NCBI GenBank assembly: GCA_000432015.1
Contig: HF985471.1
Span: forward strand, 1 to 5,332
Source of the DNA: Clostridium sp. CAG:1024
GTDB lineage: Bacteria; Bacillota; Clostridia; Christensenellales; CAG-138
Direction: 5' to 3'
Length of the DNA stretch: 5,332 nucleotides
Shown piece by piece: positions 1-5,332 of the stretch. Every line of letters starts with the position of its first letter. Position 1 is the stretch's first letter. A program made the translations under genes and the position numbers. A model generated the notes under the pieces. The model was not told the DNA's origin and did not search any database. It saw nothing but the letters and a program-made list of their open reading frames with translations.

Positions 1-171
1 ACTCTGAACGAACTGCTGGTGAACAACGCCGATCTGCTGCTCACTGCCTACGACGGCCAACCCGGTGGCACCGTAATGACTTGCGAACTGGTCCGACGCT
101 TCGGCATGCCGGTCATTCTGTCCGCTGAGGCTGCGGGCGATTGGTTGAATGTACAATGTACGGTATGCTGA
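1..171 (+). CDS. C-terminal fragment of a SLOG/DUF1273-like Rossmann-fold protein (5' end outside window)
   Basis: Frame 1 is open from the left edge to a TGA at 169-171 and gives the last 56 residues of a protein whose start is off the window. The fragment contains a predicted beta strand (ADLLLTAY), then DGQPGGT, a helix (VMTCELVRRFG) and another hydrophobic strand (MPVILSA). A strand followed by a glycine-rich 'YDG..GGT' turn, a helix and 'G.PVI' is the pattern I associate with the nucleotide-binding C-terminal part of the SLOG superfamily, in particular DUF1273/YpsA-like proteins of Bacillota. These are thought to bind a nucleotide or related ligand in the cytoplasm; the exact substrate of most members is unknown. 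The tail after the last strand is short and ends in NVQCTVC. A hairpin terminator lies about 60 bases downstream, so this gene probably closes its own transcription unit. Other Rossmann-like families remain possible because so little of the protein is visible. Confidence 0.6.
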   Translation, partial: TLNELLVNNADLLLTAYDGQPGGTVMTCELVRRFGMPVILSAEAAGDWLNVQCTVC

Positions 172-231
172 TATGGATGTGGTGAAAGTTGCATAGACAG
201 ATATGGGGAATACAGACTCATGTAAAAATTC

Positions 232-271
232 AGGCAGGAAGAAGCAGCTTCGGGCTTTTCCTGCCTTTTCT
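232..271 (+). terminator. Rho-independent terminator downstream of the SLOG-like gene
   Basis: GGCAGGAA at 233-240 pairs perfectly with TTCCTGCC at 258-265. After a single bulged G (241), the stem continues with AAGC (242-245) against GCTT (254-257), leaving an 8-base loop. The stem is followed by TTTTC (266-270). On the left it is preceded by AAAAATT (224-230), which would read as a T-rich run on the opposite strand, so the hairpin could also work in the minus direction. It sits about 60 bases after the stop codon of the upstream gene and about 100 bases before the best downstream promoter, the expected place for separating two transcription units. Confidence 0.8.
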
Positions 272-321
272 GCTTATATGCGTATTGATTCTATGTACTA
301 TTCGGTAAAATGTAAAAATCT

Positions 322-350
322 TTGCAATTTCCGACTTTGCAGGCTAAAAT
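322..350 (+). promoter_or_regulatory. Weaker candidate promoter for the Rhs gene
   Basis: TTGCAA at 322-327 is followed, after exactly 17 bases, by TAAAAT at 345-350. These resemble the sigma-A -35 (TTGACA) and -10 (TATAAT) hexamers, with a mismatched -35. It lies upstream of the better candidate at 365-393 and would give a longer leader. AT-rich DNA produces such matches by chance, so this is tentative. Confidence 0.35.
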
Positions 351-364
351 CACGTAAAATAAAT

Positions 365-393
365 GTGACAAATATGTTCAAACATGCTACAAT
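365..393 (+). promoter_or_regulatory. Best sigma-A-type promoter for the Rhs gene, extended -10
   Basis: GTGACA at 365-370 (one mismatch to TTGACA) and TACAAT at 388-393 (one mismatch to TATAAT) are separated by the optimal 17 bases. The TGC at 385-387 immediately before the -10 box supplies a TGn extended -10 element. The predicted transcription start is near position 400, leaving an untranslated leader of about 65-70 bases. The spacer contains the inverted repeat ATGTT-CA-AACAT (374-385), which could be an operator half-site pair or chance. It is the strongest promoter match between the terminator and the ATG at 468. Confidence 0.6.
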
Positions 394-447
394 ATTTTCA
401 TGTTATGCAATTGCTGTCAATTCTCCTAACCTGAAATCTCAAAGCGT

Positions 448-453
448 AAAGGA
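448..453 (+). promoter_or_regulatory. Weak, distant Shine-Dalgarno sequence of the Rhs gene
   Basis: AAAGGA is the only recognisable match to the anti-Shine-Dalgarno sequence upstream of the ATG at 468. It is separated from that ATG by 14 bases, longer than the usual 5-10. The gap is a purine-rich run with almost no secondary-structure potential. The start is nonetheless well supported: a TAA at 447-449 closes the same frame just upstream, and the ATG is followed at once by a typical signal peptide. Confidence 0.5.
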
Positions 454-467
454 AAAAGAAAAAACAC

Positions 468-563
468 ATGAAAGGCACATTTGTTAAAAGGCTCTGTTGT
501 TTTTCTATCGCTTTCGTTAACTTGTTTGTAACATATTTCGCAACGCCCGCGAAGGTGATAGCG
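468..563 (+). other. Sec signal peptide of the Rhs protein (residues about 1-32)
   Basis: The N-terminus has a basic n-region (K2, K7, R8), a hydrophobic core of about 17 residues beginning LCCFSIAFVN, and a small-residue c-region ending in VIA followed by DE. The most likely signal peptidase I cut is after A32 (V-I-A, then D33); a cut after A28 (T-P-A) is an alternative. Two cysteines at 10-11 are not in a lipobox, since the preceding residues are KRL rather than an L-[AS]-[GA] pattern, so lipoprotein processing is unlikely. This supports export across the cytoplasmic membrane and confirms the choice of start codon. Confidence 0.85.
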
Positions 564-3500
564 GATGAGATTGAAACGGAACGGAATCTTCAAATATATG
601 CAGAGAACACTTTGTTCGGCAAAGAAACACAGGTAGACCACAGCCGCTTGGTTGGGGAACTTGTGGATCAGCGCAGCGAGAGCGAAAAGCAGTTCCGTCG
701 AGCGGACGGGCTGACGGAAGCAGTGGTTTATCCCTATCCCGTGCATTATCAGGAAAACGGCGAGTGGAAGGATATCGACAATACACTGATTCCACTGGAC
801 GGGGAGGTTGGGTATCGGACAAGGGATGGAGCAGACGTGCAGTTCGGTGCGTCGCTGTCTTCGAAGGAGTTGGTACGCTATGAATGGGAGGGACAGCCCG
901 TTGCATGGCGTTTTTTGCGCTTGGAAGACGGCGAAGCGAAAATCGTTTCAGCGGAGAGTGCGGAGCTTGCCGGGCTGAATAAAGATGAACGCAGGGACAT
1001 GGAGATGCGCTTTCCCGAAACACTGTCCTCGACAATCGTGTATGAGGACCTCGAAAGCGGCGCGAGCATAAGATACGTCTTGACCTCGTATATTCTGACG
1101 GAGTATATTACACTGTCCGAAAAGCCGGAGGAAAAGGTCGCCTTTCAGTTGGAGTTTCAATGCGAAGGGCTGCAACCAATCATGGATGCGGACGGAAGCA
1201 TTCGATTCATCAATGACACAGAGGAAACCGTGTTCGCCATGGGGATCCCGGTCATGGACGACGCCAACGGCGAACAGTGCGAAGACTTCGACGTCAGCCT
1301 CATGACCGCAGAGACGTTTGCGGAATGGATTGAGACGGAACAGGTGGCAAGGGCCGCGCGTGTAAACACAGACGCTTCGAACAGGGAAACGGAAACCCCA
1401 ATCATACCGCCGGAATCGAACAGCGCTTCTCCGAGCAGGCGTACGCCGGTACAGAATGTCGAGGACAGCATAGCAGAGGAAACAAAGCCGGAAGAGCCGT
1501 TCCTTCCAATTCGTTTAAACATTGCCCCTGACGATCCGAACAGCGATATTGAGAGCATCCCCGAGTTTTATCAGCCGATGGATGCGGATGAAGCCATGAC
1601 TGCTTCTCTGTTTTTATTCACAGACGGAGAAGGAACCGAATACTATCGGGTTTATGGCAGTTATCGGGAGGAAATTGGCTTTTACGCCTGTGATGCGTTT
1701 GCCGAAGACGTGATACTCGATACAGTCTTCACCGCAGAGGAGGATGTCGAACTATGGTCGTTCGGAAGGGAAGAGGAATTCCTTGCTTTGGAAAAGGAGG
1801 AAGCGGCCGATGAGGTCTCGGATGTAGAGATACCAATTGCAGAAGAGGGCGCTGCGGAATCGGAGACTGAGGAGCCTGAAGACGCGAACGCGTCGGCAGA
1901 AACGGAAACGGAGTTAACGGAATTGGATCAGGAAGCGTATATCCTGGAAGATATTCCACTTCCGGAGTATTCGCTTGCCGGAACGAACGAGTATACTTTT
2001 GTGTATATGATCGTGCCGGATATGGAGTGGTTGCTGGATGAGACCCGCGCATATCCTGTCGTGATTGACCCGGACATCCGGCCGACGTTCAGCGGATCGG
2101 TTGACGACACGTATATCAGTTACAGTTCGCAGAGCAGCAATTATAATACGCGGGATCGATTGAAGATCGGCGGAACGCCGCATTACCGTTCGCTGATTCG
2201 AATCAACGGATTGCCGTCGCTGGAAACGGGCGATGTAATCGTGGAAGCGACGCTGAATCTTTCCCGCTATAATACGAGCAGCGCGTACAATAAGGAGATC
2301 GACCTGTACAAGGTCTTGACGGCATGGGATTTCAGCACGGTCACCTGGAGCAGCTTCCAGCCGGACAGTACAAGCTCCGTTGAACGCGAGCATATCTCTG
2401 CAGTCGCTGCGACCTGCGGGCAGAACAAGTTCAATCAATTCGATATCACCGACCTTGTGAAGTTTTGGTACGCGAATCCGTCGCAAAACTTCGGCGTGTT
2501 GCTGGAATCGTGGAAGGAATCTTCCAACTGGTACACGGAATACCGATCTTCCAATTACAATTCCACCTATTCGGGACATCCGTATTTCTCGATCATCTAT
2601 GTCAGCAGTACGGGGCTTGAGGACCGGTTTGCCTATCACAGCCAGAGCGCGGGCAGGGCCGGGACGGGGGCCATCAACGATTTCTCGGGCAACTTGACAT
2701 GGACCCACGCGGACGCCTCGATTGCCAACGGTATTCTCCCAATCTCGCTTTCCCACGTTTACAACACAAACGATCTGACAACGGATATCGGGTATGGGTA
2801 CGGCTGGCGGCTGAACTATTCGCAGTCGCTGAAAAAGGTCGAGTTGGAAAACCGAACCGAAACGGCAACCTATTATCAACTGACCGACGGAGACGGGACA
2901 CGGCATTATTACAAGTACAGCAGTGCCAACACCTATGTCAATGAATTGGATCACGACAGTACCCTGACGATCTCGGGAAGCACAGTTACGATCGCGGATA
3001 AGGGCGGGAACAAACGGATCTTCGATTGCGATTCTGCCGTGGAGAATGGACGACTGACAACGGTCGAGGATGCGAACGGGAATCAAACACTGATTTCGTA
3101 CAGTTCTACCACGATCACCAACCTGCAGATATCCTCGATCCAGGAGAAGCTCTCGGGGCAATCTGCGGGACAAAGCCTTACACTGTCCTATTCTGAAAAC
3201 CGGCTCTCCTCAGTCGCGTCGCCGGACGGACGGAACGTAAGCTATACCTATTCCTCGGGCGATCTGACCGAAATCTTGTATGCAGATGGCAAGAGCTGTT
3301 CGTATGCCTATTCCAACCATTGCATGACGCAGGCAAGGAATATCGACAGCTACAATCTGAACTATACCTACAATTCCGCCGCGCCGTACCGGGTGACGAA
3401 GGTTGAAGAAAAAGCGGGAGCGACCACCGGGCAATATCTTTCGTTCGATTATGGTTGGAACCGTACCACGGTATGGGACAAGCAAGGACGGGATACGACC

Positions 3501-5332
3501 TATCAGTTTGACAATAACGGGCAGGCAGTCAGCGTGCGCGACAGCGCGGGAAACGCGGTATATGCGGCATATAATACGGACGATCGCACGGTTACACAGC
3601 TATCCGCCGTGTCCAAAATGCAGAGCACGGTGTTCAATCTGTTGAAGAACCATGGATTTGAAACGACGAGTTCCAGCGGAAACCCATGGACGAGAAGCAA
3701 TACGTCCTATGTGACCTTTGCCTCGACATATGCGCACACGGGGAAGTACAGCCTGAAAATGGTCAGTACCGCAAGCCGCATGGTCAATGCGACGCAGAAC
3801 GCATCCGTTACGGCAGGCGAGACCTATACGTTTTCCGCATATTTCAGCGGGCAGGCGGGAGCTAAACTGCAAGTCCTGAACGGAAGCGATGTATTGGCGA
3901 CCTCGGATTCCGTAATGACTACCGGGACGGTTGGCGCGGAATGGACGCGCGGGTCGGTCACGTTTACGGTTCCGAGCGGAGTCACCTCCGTTACCGTGAA
4001 GATCGAGCTGCCGAGCGACAGCGCCGGAACGGTATATGTGGATTCCGCACAGTTGGAGGTCGGCGCGAGCCCGAACCGATACAACATGATCCAGAATGGC
4101 GACTTCTCGGACGGGACAACGGCTTGGACGACCAGTAGCCGCATCTCCTCCTCGACCGACGGTGTTACAACGGATAGCGACGCTTCCCATCCGGCTGCGT
4201 TCTCAAATTCCGTGTATCATATAACCGGAACATGTGATTACCAGAAGTATATCTATCAGGCGATCACCGTAGCGGGAAAGAAGGGGGATACTTATTCGTT
4301 CGGTGCATGGCTGCGTTCCGATTCCGTCCCATTGACGACCCAGCCCAACGGCAGCTCGACCCGGTTGTACGGGGTCAAGCGCATTTCAGTGGAATTCTTA
4401 AACGGTAGTAAGACGGTCAATACCGCGACGATCTATTTTAACGCAGATACGAACGATTGGCAGTTCGCGTGCGGCAGTGCGGTCGCAACCGGCGCATATA
4501 CGTCGATCCGGCTCAACCTGAACTTCCATTACACGCGAAACGATTGCTATTACGACGGCGTTCAACTCTATAAGGAGGAGTTCTCGCAGGCGTATACCTA
4601 CGATTCCTCCGGCAACCTCACCGGCTATACCTCGCTGATCGGGCAGCAGAACACCTTTACTTACAACAGCAGCAACGACGTCACCAAGAGCACCGACCCG
4701 CGCGGCAACACCACAACCTATACCTACGACGATCACCACAACCTCCTCACGAGCACATCCCCCGAGGGCGTTGTGACGTCCAACACGTATCATGACGTTG
4801 GCCTGCCCACCGAAACCAGGGTCGGCACTGATACAAACTATATCCGCAGCACTACTGCGTATGATAACGCATCCGCCCTCGCTACGAGCGTAACGGATGC
4901 GCGGGGCAGTGCTGTACTCACGCAGTATAACGCGGCAACACGCCTTGCAACCGAGATCACGGATGCAAAGAACAACAGCACCGCATACGGGTACGATAGT
5001 CTCAACCGCGTCAGCTCGATCATTTCGGGCGATTCTGGCGTGAGCTATACATATGCGAATGACAAGCTCACGCAGGTCGATGTGGACGGTGCGGTGCTCT
5101 ATGGCCTAACCTATGACGGCTTCGGCAGAACAATCTCGACCAAGGCGGGGTCGTCTGCGGACAGCATGGCGGCACTCGCGACCAATGCATATGACGGTGA
5201 TACGGGTCTGCTCACACAAACGCAGTACGGCAACGGCTTCACCGTTTCGTATGTGTATGACAATCTCGACCGCATCACCGAGGTCAAGTACGACGGAACG
5301 ACCGTTTACAAGTATGTGTATGACGGTTCTGG
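468..5332 (+). CDS. Giant secreted Rhs/YD-repeat protein with WapA-like N-terminus, DNRLRE domain and two inserted CBM-like modules (3' end outside window)
   Basis: One reading frame runs from ATG 468 to the window edge without a stop or frameshift, giving 1621 complete residues. Domain order: signal peptide (1-32); WapA-like N-terminal region (33-537) with the family signatures PVHYQENGEWKDIDNTL (91-107), VFAMGIPVMDDANG (255-268) and WLLDETRAYPVVIDP (521-535); DNRLRE domain (545-712); Rhs entry segment from about 720 with GYGYGWRLNY; YD repeats (844-1044); two jelly-roll modules (1057-1371); and more YD repeats (1375 onward), ending in YVYDNLDRITEVKYDG. In this family the YD repeats build a hollow shell that encloses a C-terminal domain, commonly a toxin used against competing bacteria, and the protein is exported through Sec and associated with the cell wall. 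Bacillus WapA is the best-known relative. The identity as a secreted Rhs protein is secure. The toxin role is inferred because the C-terminus and any immunity gene are not in the window. Relatives often exceed 2000 residues, so several hundred are probably missing. Expression is probably from its own promoter at 365-393. Confidence 0.93.
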   Translation, partial: MKGTFVKRLCCFSIAFVNLFVTYFATPAKVIADEIETERNLQIYAENTLFGKETQVDHSRLVGELVDQRSESEKQFRRADGLTEAVVYPYPVHYQENGEWKDIDNTLIPLDGEVGYRTRDGADVQFGASLSSKELVRYEWEGQPVAWRFLRLEDGEAKIVSAESAELAGLNKDERRDMEMRFPETLSSTIVYEDLESGASIRYVLTSYILTEYITLSEKPEEKVAFQLEFQCEGLQPIMDADGSIRFINDTEETVFAMGIPVMDDANGEQCEDFDVSLMTAETFAEWIETEQVARAARVNTDASNRETETPIIPPESNSASPSRRTPVQNVEDSIAEETKPEEPFLPIRLNIAPDDPNSDIESIPEFYQPMDADEAMTASLFLFTDGEGTEYYRVYGSYREEIGFYACDAFAEDVILDTVFTAEEDVELWSFGREEEFLALEKEEAADEVSDVEIPIAEEGAAESETEEPEDANASAETETELTELDQEAYILEDIPLPEYSLAGTNEYTFVYMIVPDMEWLLDETRAYPVVIDPDIRPTFSGSVDDTYISYSSQSSNYNTRDRLKIGGTPHYRSLIRINGLPSLETGDVIVEATLNLSRYNTSSAYNKEIDLYKVLTAWDFSTVTWSSFQPDSTSSVEREHISAVAATCGQNKFNQFDITDLVKFWYANPSQNFGVLLESWKESSNWYTEYRSSNYNSTYSGHPYFSIIYVSSTGLEDRFAYHSQSAGRAGTGAINDFSGNLTWTHADASIANGILPISLSHVYNTNDLTTDIGYGYGWRLNYSQSLKKVELENRTETATYYQLTDGDGTRHYYKYSSANTYVNELDHDSTLTISGSTVTIADKGGNKRIFDCDSAVENGRLTTVEDANGNQTLISYSSTTITNLQISSIQEKLSGQSAGQSLTLSYSENRLSSVASPDGRNVSYTYSSGDLTEILYADGKSCSYAYSNHCMTQARNIDSYNLNYTYNSAAPYRVTKVEEKAGATTGQYLSFDYGWNRTTVWDKQGRDTTYQFDNNGQAVSVRDSAGNAVYAAYNTDDRTVTQLSAVSKMQSTVFNLLKNHGFETTSSSGNPWTRSNTSYVTFASTYAHTGKYSLKMVSTASRMVNATQNASVTAGETYTFSAYFSGQAGAKLQVLNGSDVLATSDSVMTTGTVGAEWTRGSVTFTVPSGVTSVTVKIELPSDSAGTVYVDSAQLEVGASPNRYNMIQNGDFSDGTTAWTTSSRISSSTDGVTTDSDASHPAAFSNSVYHITGTCDYQKYIYQAITVAGKKGDTYSFGAWLRSDSVPLTTQPNGSSTRLYGVKRISVEFLNGSKTVNTATIYFNADTNDWQFACGSAVATGAYTSIRLNLNFHYTRNDCYYDGVQLYKEEFSQAYTYDSSGNLTGYTSLIGQQNTFTYNSSNDVTKSTDPRGNTTTYTYDDHHNLLTSTSPEGVVTSNTYHDVGLPTETRVGTDTNYIRSTTAYDNASALATSVTDARGSAVLTQYNAATRLATEITDAKNNSTAYGYDSLNRVSSIISGDSGVSYTYANDKLTQVDVDGAVLYGLTYDGFGRTISTKAGSSADSMAALATNAYDGDTGLLTQTQYGNGFTVSYVYDNLDRITEVKYDGTTVYKYVYDGS
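564..2078 (+). other. WapA-like N-terminal region of the Rhs protein (residues about 33-537)
   Basis: This region precedes the DNRLRE domain in many clostridial and bacillar Rhs proteins. Three short signatures that I recognise from the family are visible: Y-P-x-P-V-H-Y followed by G-x-W-K-D-I-D-N-T-L (88-107), the 'P-x-M-x-D-A-x-G' stretch (261-268), and the closing W-L-x-D-E-x-R-x-Y-P-V-x-I-D-P (521-535). Between them lie beta-rich segments and two linkers of low complexity: a Pro/Glu/Ser/Thr-rich one at about 293-346 and a strongly acidic one at about 425-489. The function is not established; it is probably a surface or cell-wall anchoring and folding segment. Confidence 0.7.
1740..1934 (+). 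repeat. Acidic low-complexity linker in the N-terminal region (residues about 425-489)
   Basis: Roughly 65 residues are dominated by Glu and Asp together with Ala, Ser and Thr, including runs such as REEEF, EKEEAADE and ETEEPEDANASAETETELTE. There are very few basic residues. It separates the beta-rich segment ending near LDTVFT from the conserved tail of the N-terminal region. It is probably a flexible, disordered surface linker. The equivalent region is usually shorter in relatives as I know them, but this would need an alignment. Confidence 0.7.
2100..2603 (+). other. DNRLRE domain of the Rhs protein (residues about 545-712)
   Basis: The segment opens with VDDTYISYSSQSSNYNTRDRLKIGG and continues with RSLIRINGLP and VIVEATLNLSRY. 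This matches the DNRLRE pattern: a 'D-T-Y-I ... S-N-Y' entry, a 'L-x-I-G-G' strand, an 'R-S-L-I-R-I' strand and an 'A-x-L-x-L' strand. It then has a W-D-F-S-T-V-T-W-S-S motif, typical of the domain's middle ('W...tvTW'), and F-D-I-T-D-L-V near the end. DNRLRE domains are beta-sandwiches found in secreted and surface proteins, commonly just before Rhs repeats; their ligand is not well defined. Confidence 0.85.
2997..3599 (+). repeat. First YD/Rhs repeat block (residues about 844-1044)
   Basis: Degenerate repeats of the form 'D-x-x-G-x-x-x-x-x-Y-x-Y/F' recur here. Examples are EDANGNQTLISY (867-878), SPDGRNVSYTYSSGDL (ending soon after 928), ADGKSCSYAYSNH, DKQGRDTTYQFDNNG (1004 onward) and DSAGNAVYAAYNTDDR. 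These are the strand-turn-strand units that form the spiral wall of Rhs and Tc-toxin cocoons. At DNA level they are too diverged to be perfect repeats, although TATACCTA recurs. Confidence 0.85.
3636..4079 (+). other. First CBM-like beta-sandwich inserted in the Rhs shell (residues about 1057-1204)
   Basis: The segment begins NLLKNHGFE and ends YVDSAQLEVG. In between it contains W-T-R-S, H-T-G-K-Y-S-L-K-M, and V-T-A-G-E-T-Y-T-F-S-A-Y-F, then a W-T-R-G-S-V-T-F-T-V strand pair. Start 'N.G.E', middle 'G..Y.F.A', and end '.VD..QLE.G' is the layout of CBM4/9-type carbohydrate-binding jelly rolls and related galactose-binding-like domains. It interrupts the YD-repeat register. Sugar binding is inferred only from fold resemblance. 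Confidence 0.7.
4080..4580 (+). other. Second CBM-like beta-sandwich inserted in the Rhs shell (residues about 1205-1371)
   Basis: A second module of the same layout follows at once, starting at YNMIQNGDFSDGTTAW and ending CYYDGVQLYKEE. It carries I-Y-Q-A-I-T-V, D-T-Y-S-F-G-A-W-L and a late strand with W-Q-F-A-C-G-S. It is longer than the first because of an extra loop containing PLTTQPNGSSTRLYG. Right after it the YD pattern resumes with AYTYDSSGNLTGY. The two copies share a plan but little identity, so they look like an old duplication or two separate acquisitions rather than a recent tandem copy. Confidence 0.7.
4590..5332 (+). repeat. Second YD/Rhs repeat block, continuing past the window edge (residues 1375 onward)
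   Basis: Repeats are clearer here than in the first block: AYTYDSSGNLTGYTS, STDPRGNTTTYTYDDHHNLLTS, TDARGSAVLTQYNAATRL, TDAKNNSTAYGYDSLNRVSSI, SYVYDNLDRITEVKYDG and YKYVYDGSG. The later units, with YDNLDR and KYDG, match the strongest type of YD repeat. The block should lead into the conserved Rhs core end and then a variable C-terminal domain beyond the window. Confidence 0.9.

Larger units (their letters stand above)
172..467. other. Intergenic spacer with terminator, promoters and 5' UTR
   Basis: This stretch of about 300 bases is visibly more AT-rich than the genes on either side and has no convincing coding region. From left to right it holds about 60 bases with no recognised signal (172-231), a bidirectional-looking terminator hairpin (232-271), an AT-rich stretch with three TAAAAT hexamers (306-311, 345-350, 355-360), the best promoter candidate (365-393), and a probable untranslated leader of roughly 65-70 bases before the ATG at 468. 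The leader has an 8-base palindrome (GCAATTGC) but no riboswitch-like or T-box-like conserved structure that I recognise. A 10-base direct repeat, ATGTAAAAAT, occurs at 220-229 and 310-319. Confidence 0.75.

Noticed and set aside
220..319. 10-base direct repeat ATGTAAAAAT (220-229 and 310-319) as a possible attachment site or mobile-element border
   Set aside because: It is short, AT-rich, inside AT-rich DNA, and encloses no element; chance is the simplest explanation.
203..487. Open frame of 94 codons on the + strand across the spacer
   Set aside because: It runs through the terminator hairpin, both promoter candidates and the start of the Rhs gene, has no ribosome binding site and shows no recognisable protein features.
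485..510. Lipoprotein signal suggested by two cysteines near the N-terminus
   Set aside because: The residues before the cysteines are KRL, the cysteines come before the hydrophobic core, and a normal signal peptidase I site is present near residue 32.
1914..3173. Long open frame of 419 codons on the - strand
   Set aside because: It lies fully antisense to the Rhs gene, whose + strand frame has clear family motifs throughout. Its translation is Arg/Ile/Val-rich without domains, as expected of a codon-bias shadow.
3600..4190. Open frame of 196 codons on the - strand
   Set aside because: It is antisense to the first CBM-like module, has no start signals, and shows composition typical of a shadow frame.
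2997..5332. Regular repeats as a possible CRISPR array or DNA-level tandem repeat
   Set aside because: The periodicity is at protein level only (YD repeats), unit lengths vary, and no identical repeats with spacers are present.

Overview
The window looks like chromosomal or accessory DNA from a Gram-positive anaerobe of the Bacillota, probably class Clostridia. This rests on the architecture of the large gene (Sec signal peptide, WapA-like N-terminal region, DNRLRE domain, YD/Rhs repeats), on consensus-like AT-rich promoter hexamers, and on the moderately GC-rich coding DNA flanking an AT-rich spacer. The assignment is an inference; no rRNA or other phylogenetic marker is present.

Layout. 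Bases 1-171 are the 3' end of a gene whose last 56 residues resemble the C-terminus of a SLOG/DUF1273-type Rossmann-fold protein. Bases 172-467 are a non-coding spacer. It holds a strong hairpin terminator (232-271), a weak promoter candidate, a good extended -10 promoter (365-393) with a small palindrome in its spacer, and a weak, distant Shine-Dalgarno sequence. From 468 to the right edge there is one uninterrupted reading frame of 1621 complete codons with no stop: the front part of a giant secreted Rhs/YD-repeat protein. All other long open frames in the window are shadows of this one.

The large protein reads, in order: Sec signal peptide (about 1-32); a WapA-like N-terminal region (33-537) carrying a low-complexity linker (about 293-346) and a very acidic linker (about 425-489); a DNRLRE domain (about 545-712); an Rhs entry segment (about 720-800); a first block of YD repeats (about 844-1044); two tandem carbohydrate-binding-module-like beta-sandwich domains (about 1057-1204 and 1205-1371) inserted into the repeats; and a second YD block (1375 to the window edge). 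In the Rhs/WapA family, such shells are exported or wall-associated and usually end in a variable C-terminal domain, often a toxin followed by a small immunity gene. That end lies outside the window, so a toxin function is inferred and not seen.

The two genes are separated by a terminator and a new promoter, so they are probably independent transcription units. Nothing in the sequence ties the SLOG-like gene functionally to the Rhs gene. No RNA gene, insertion sequence, CRISPR array or attachment site was recognised.
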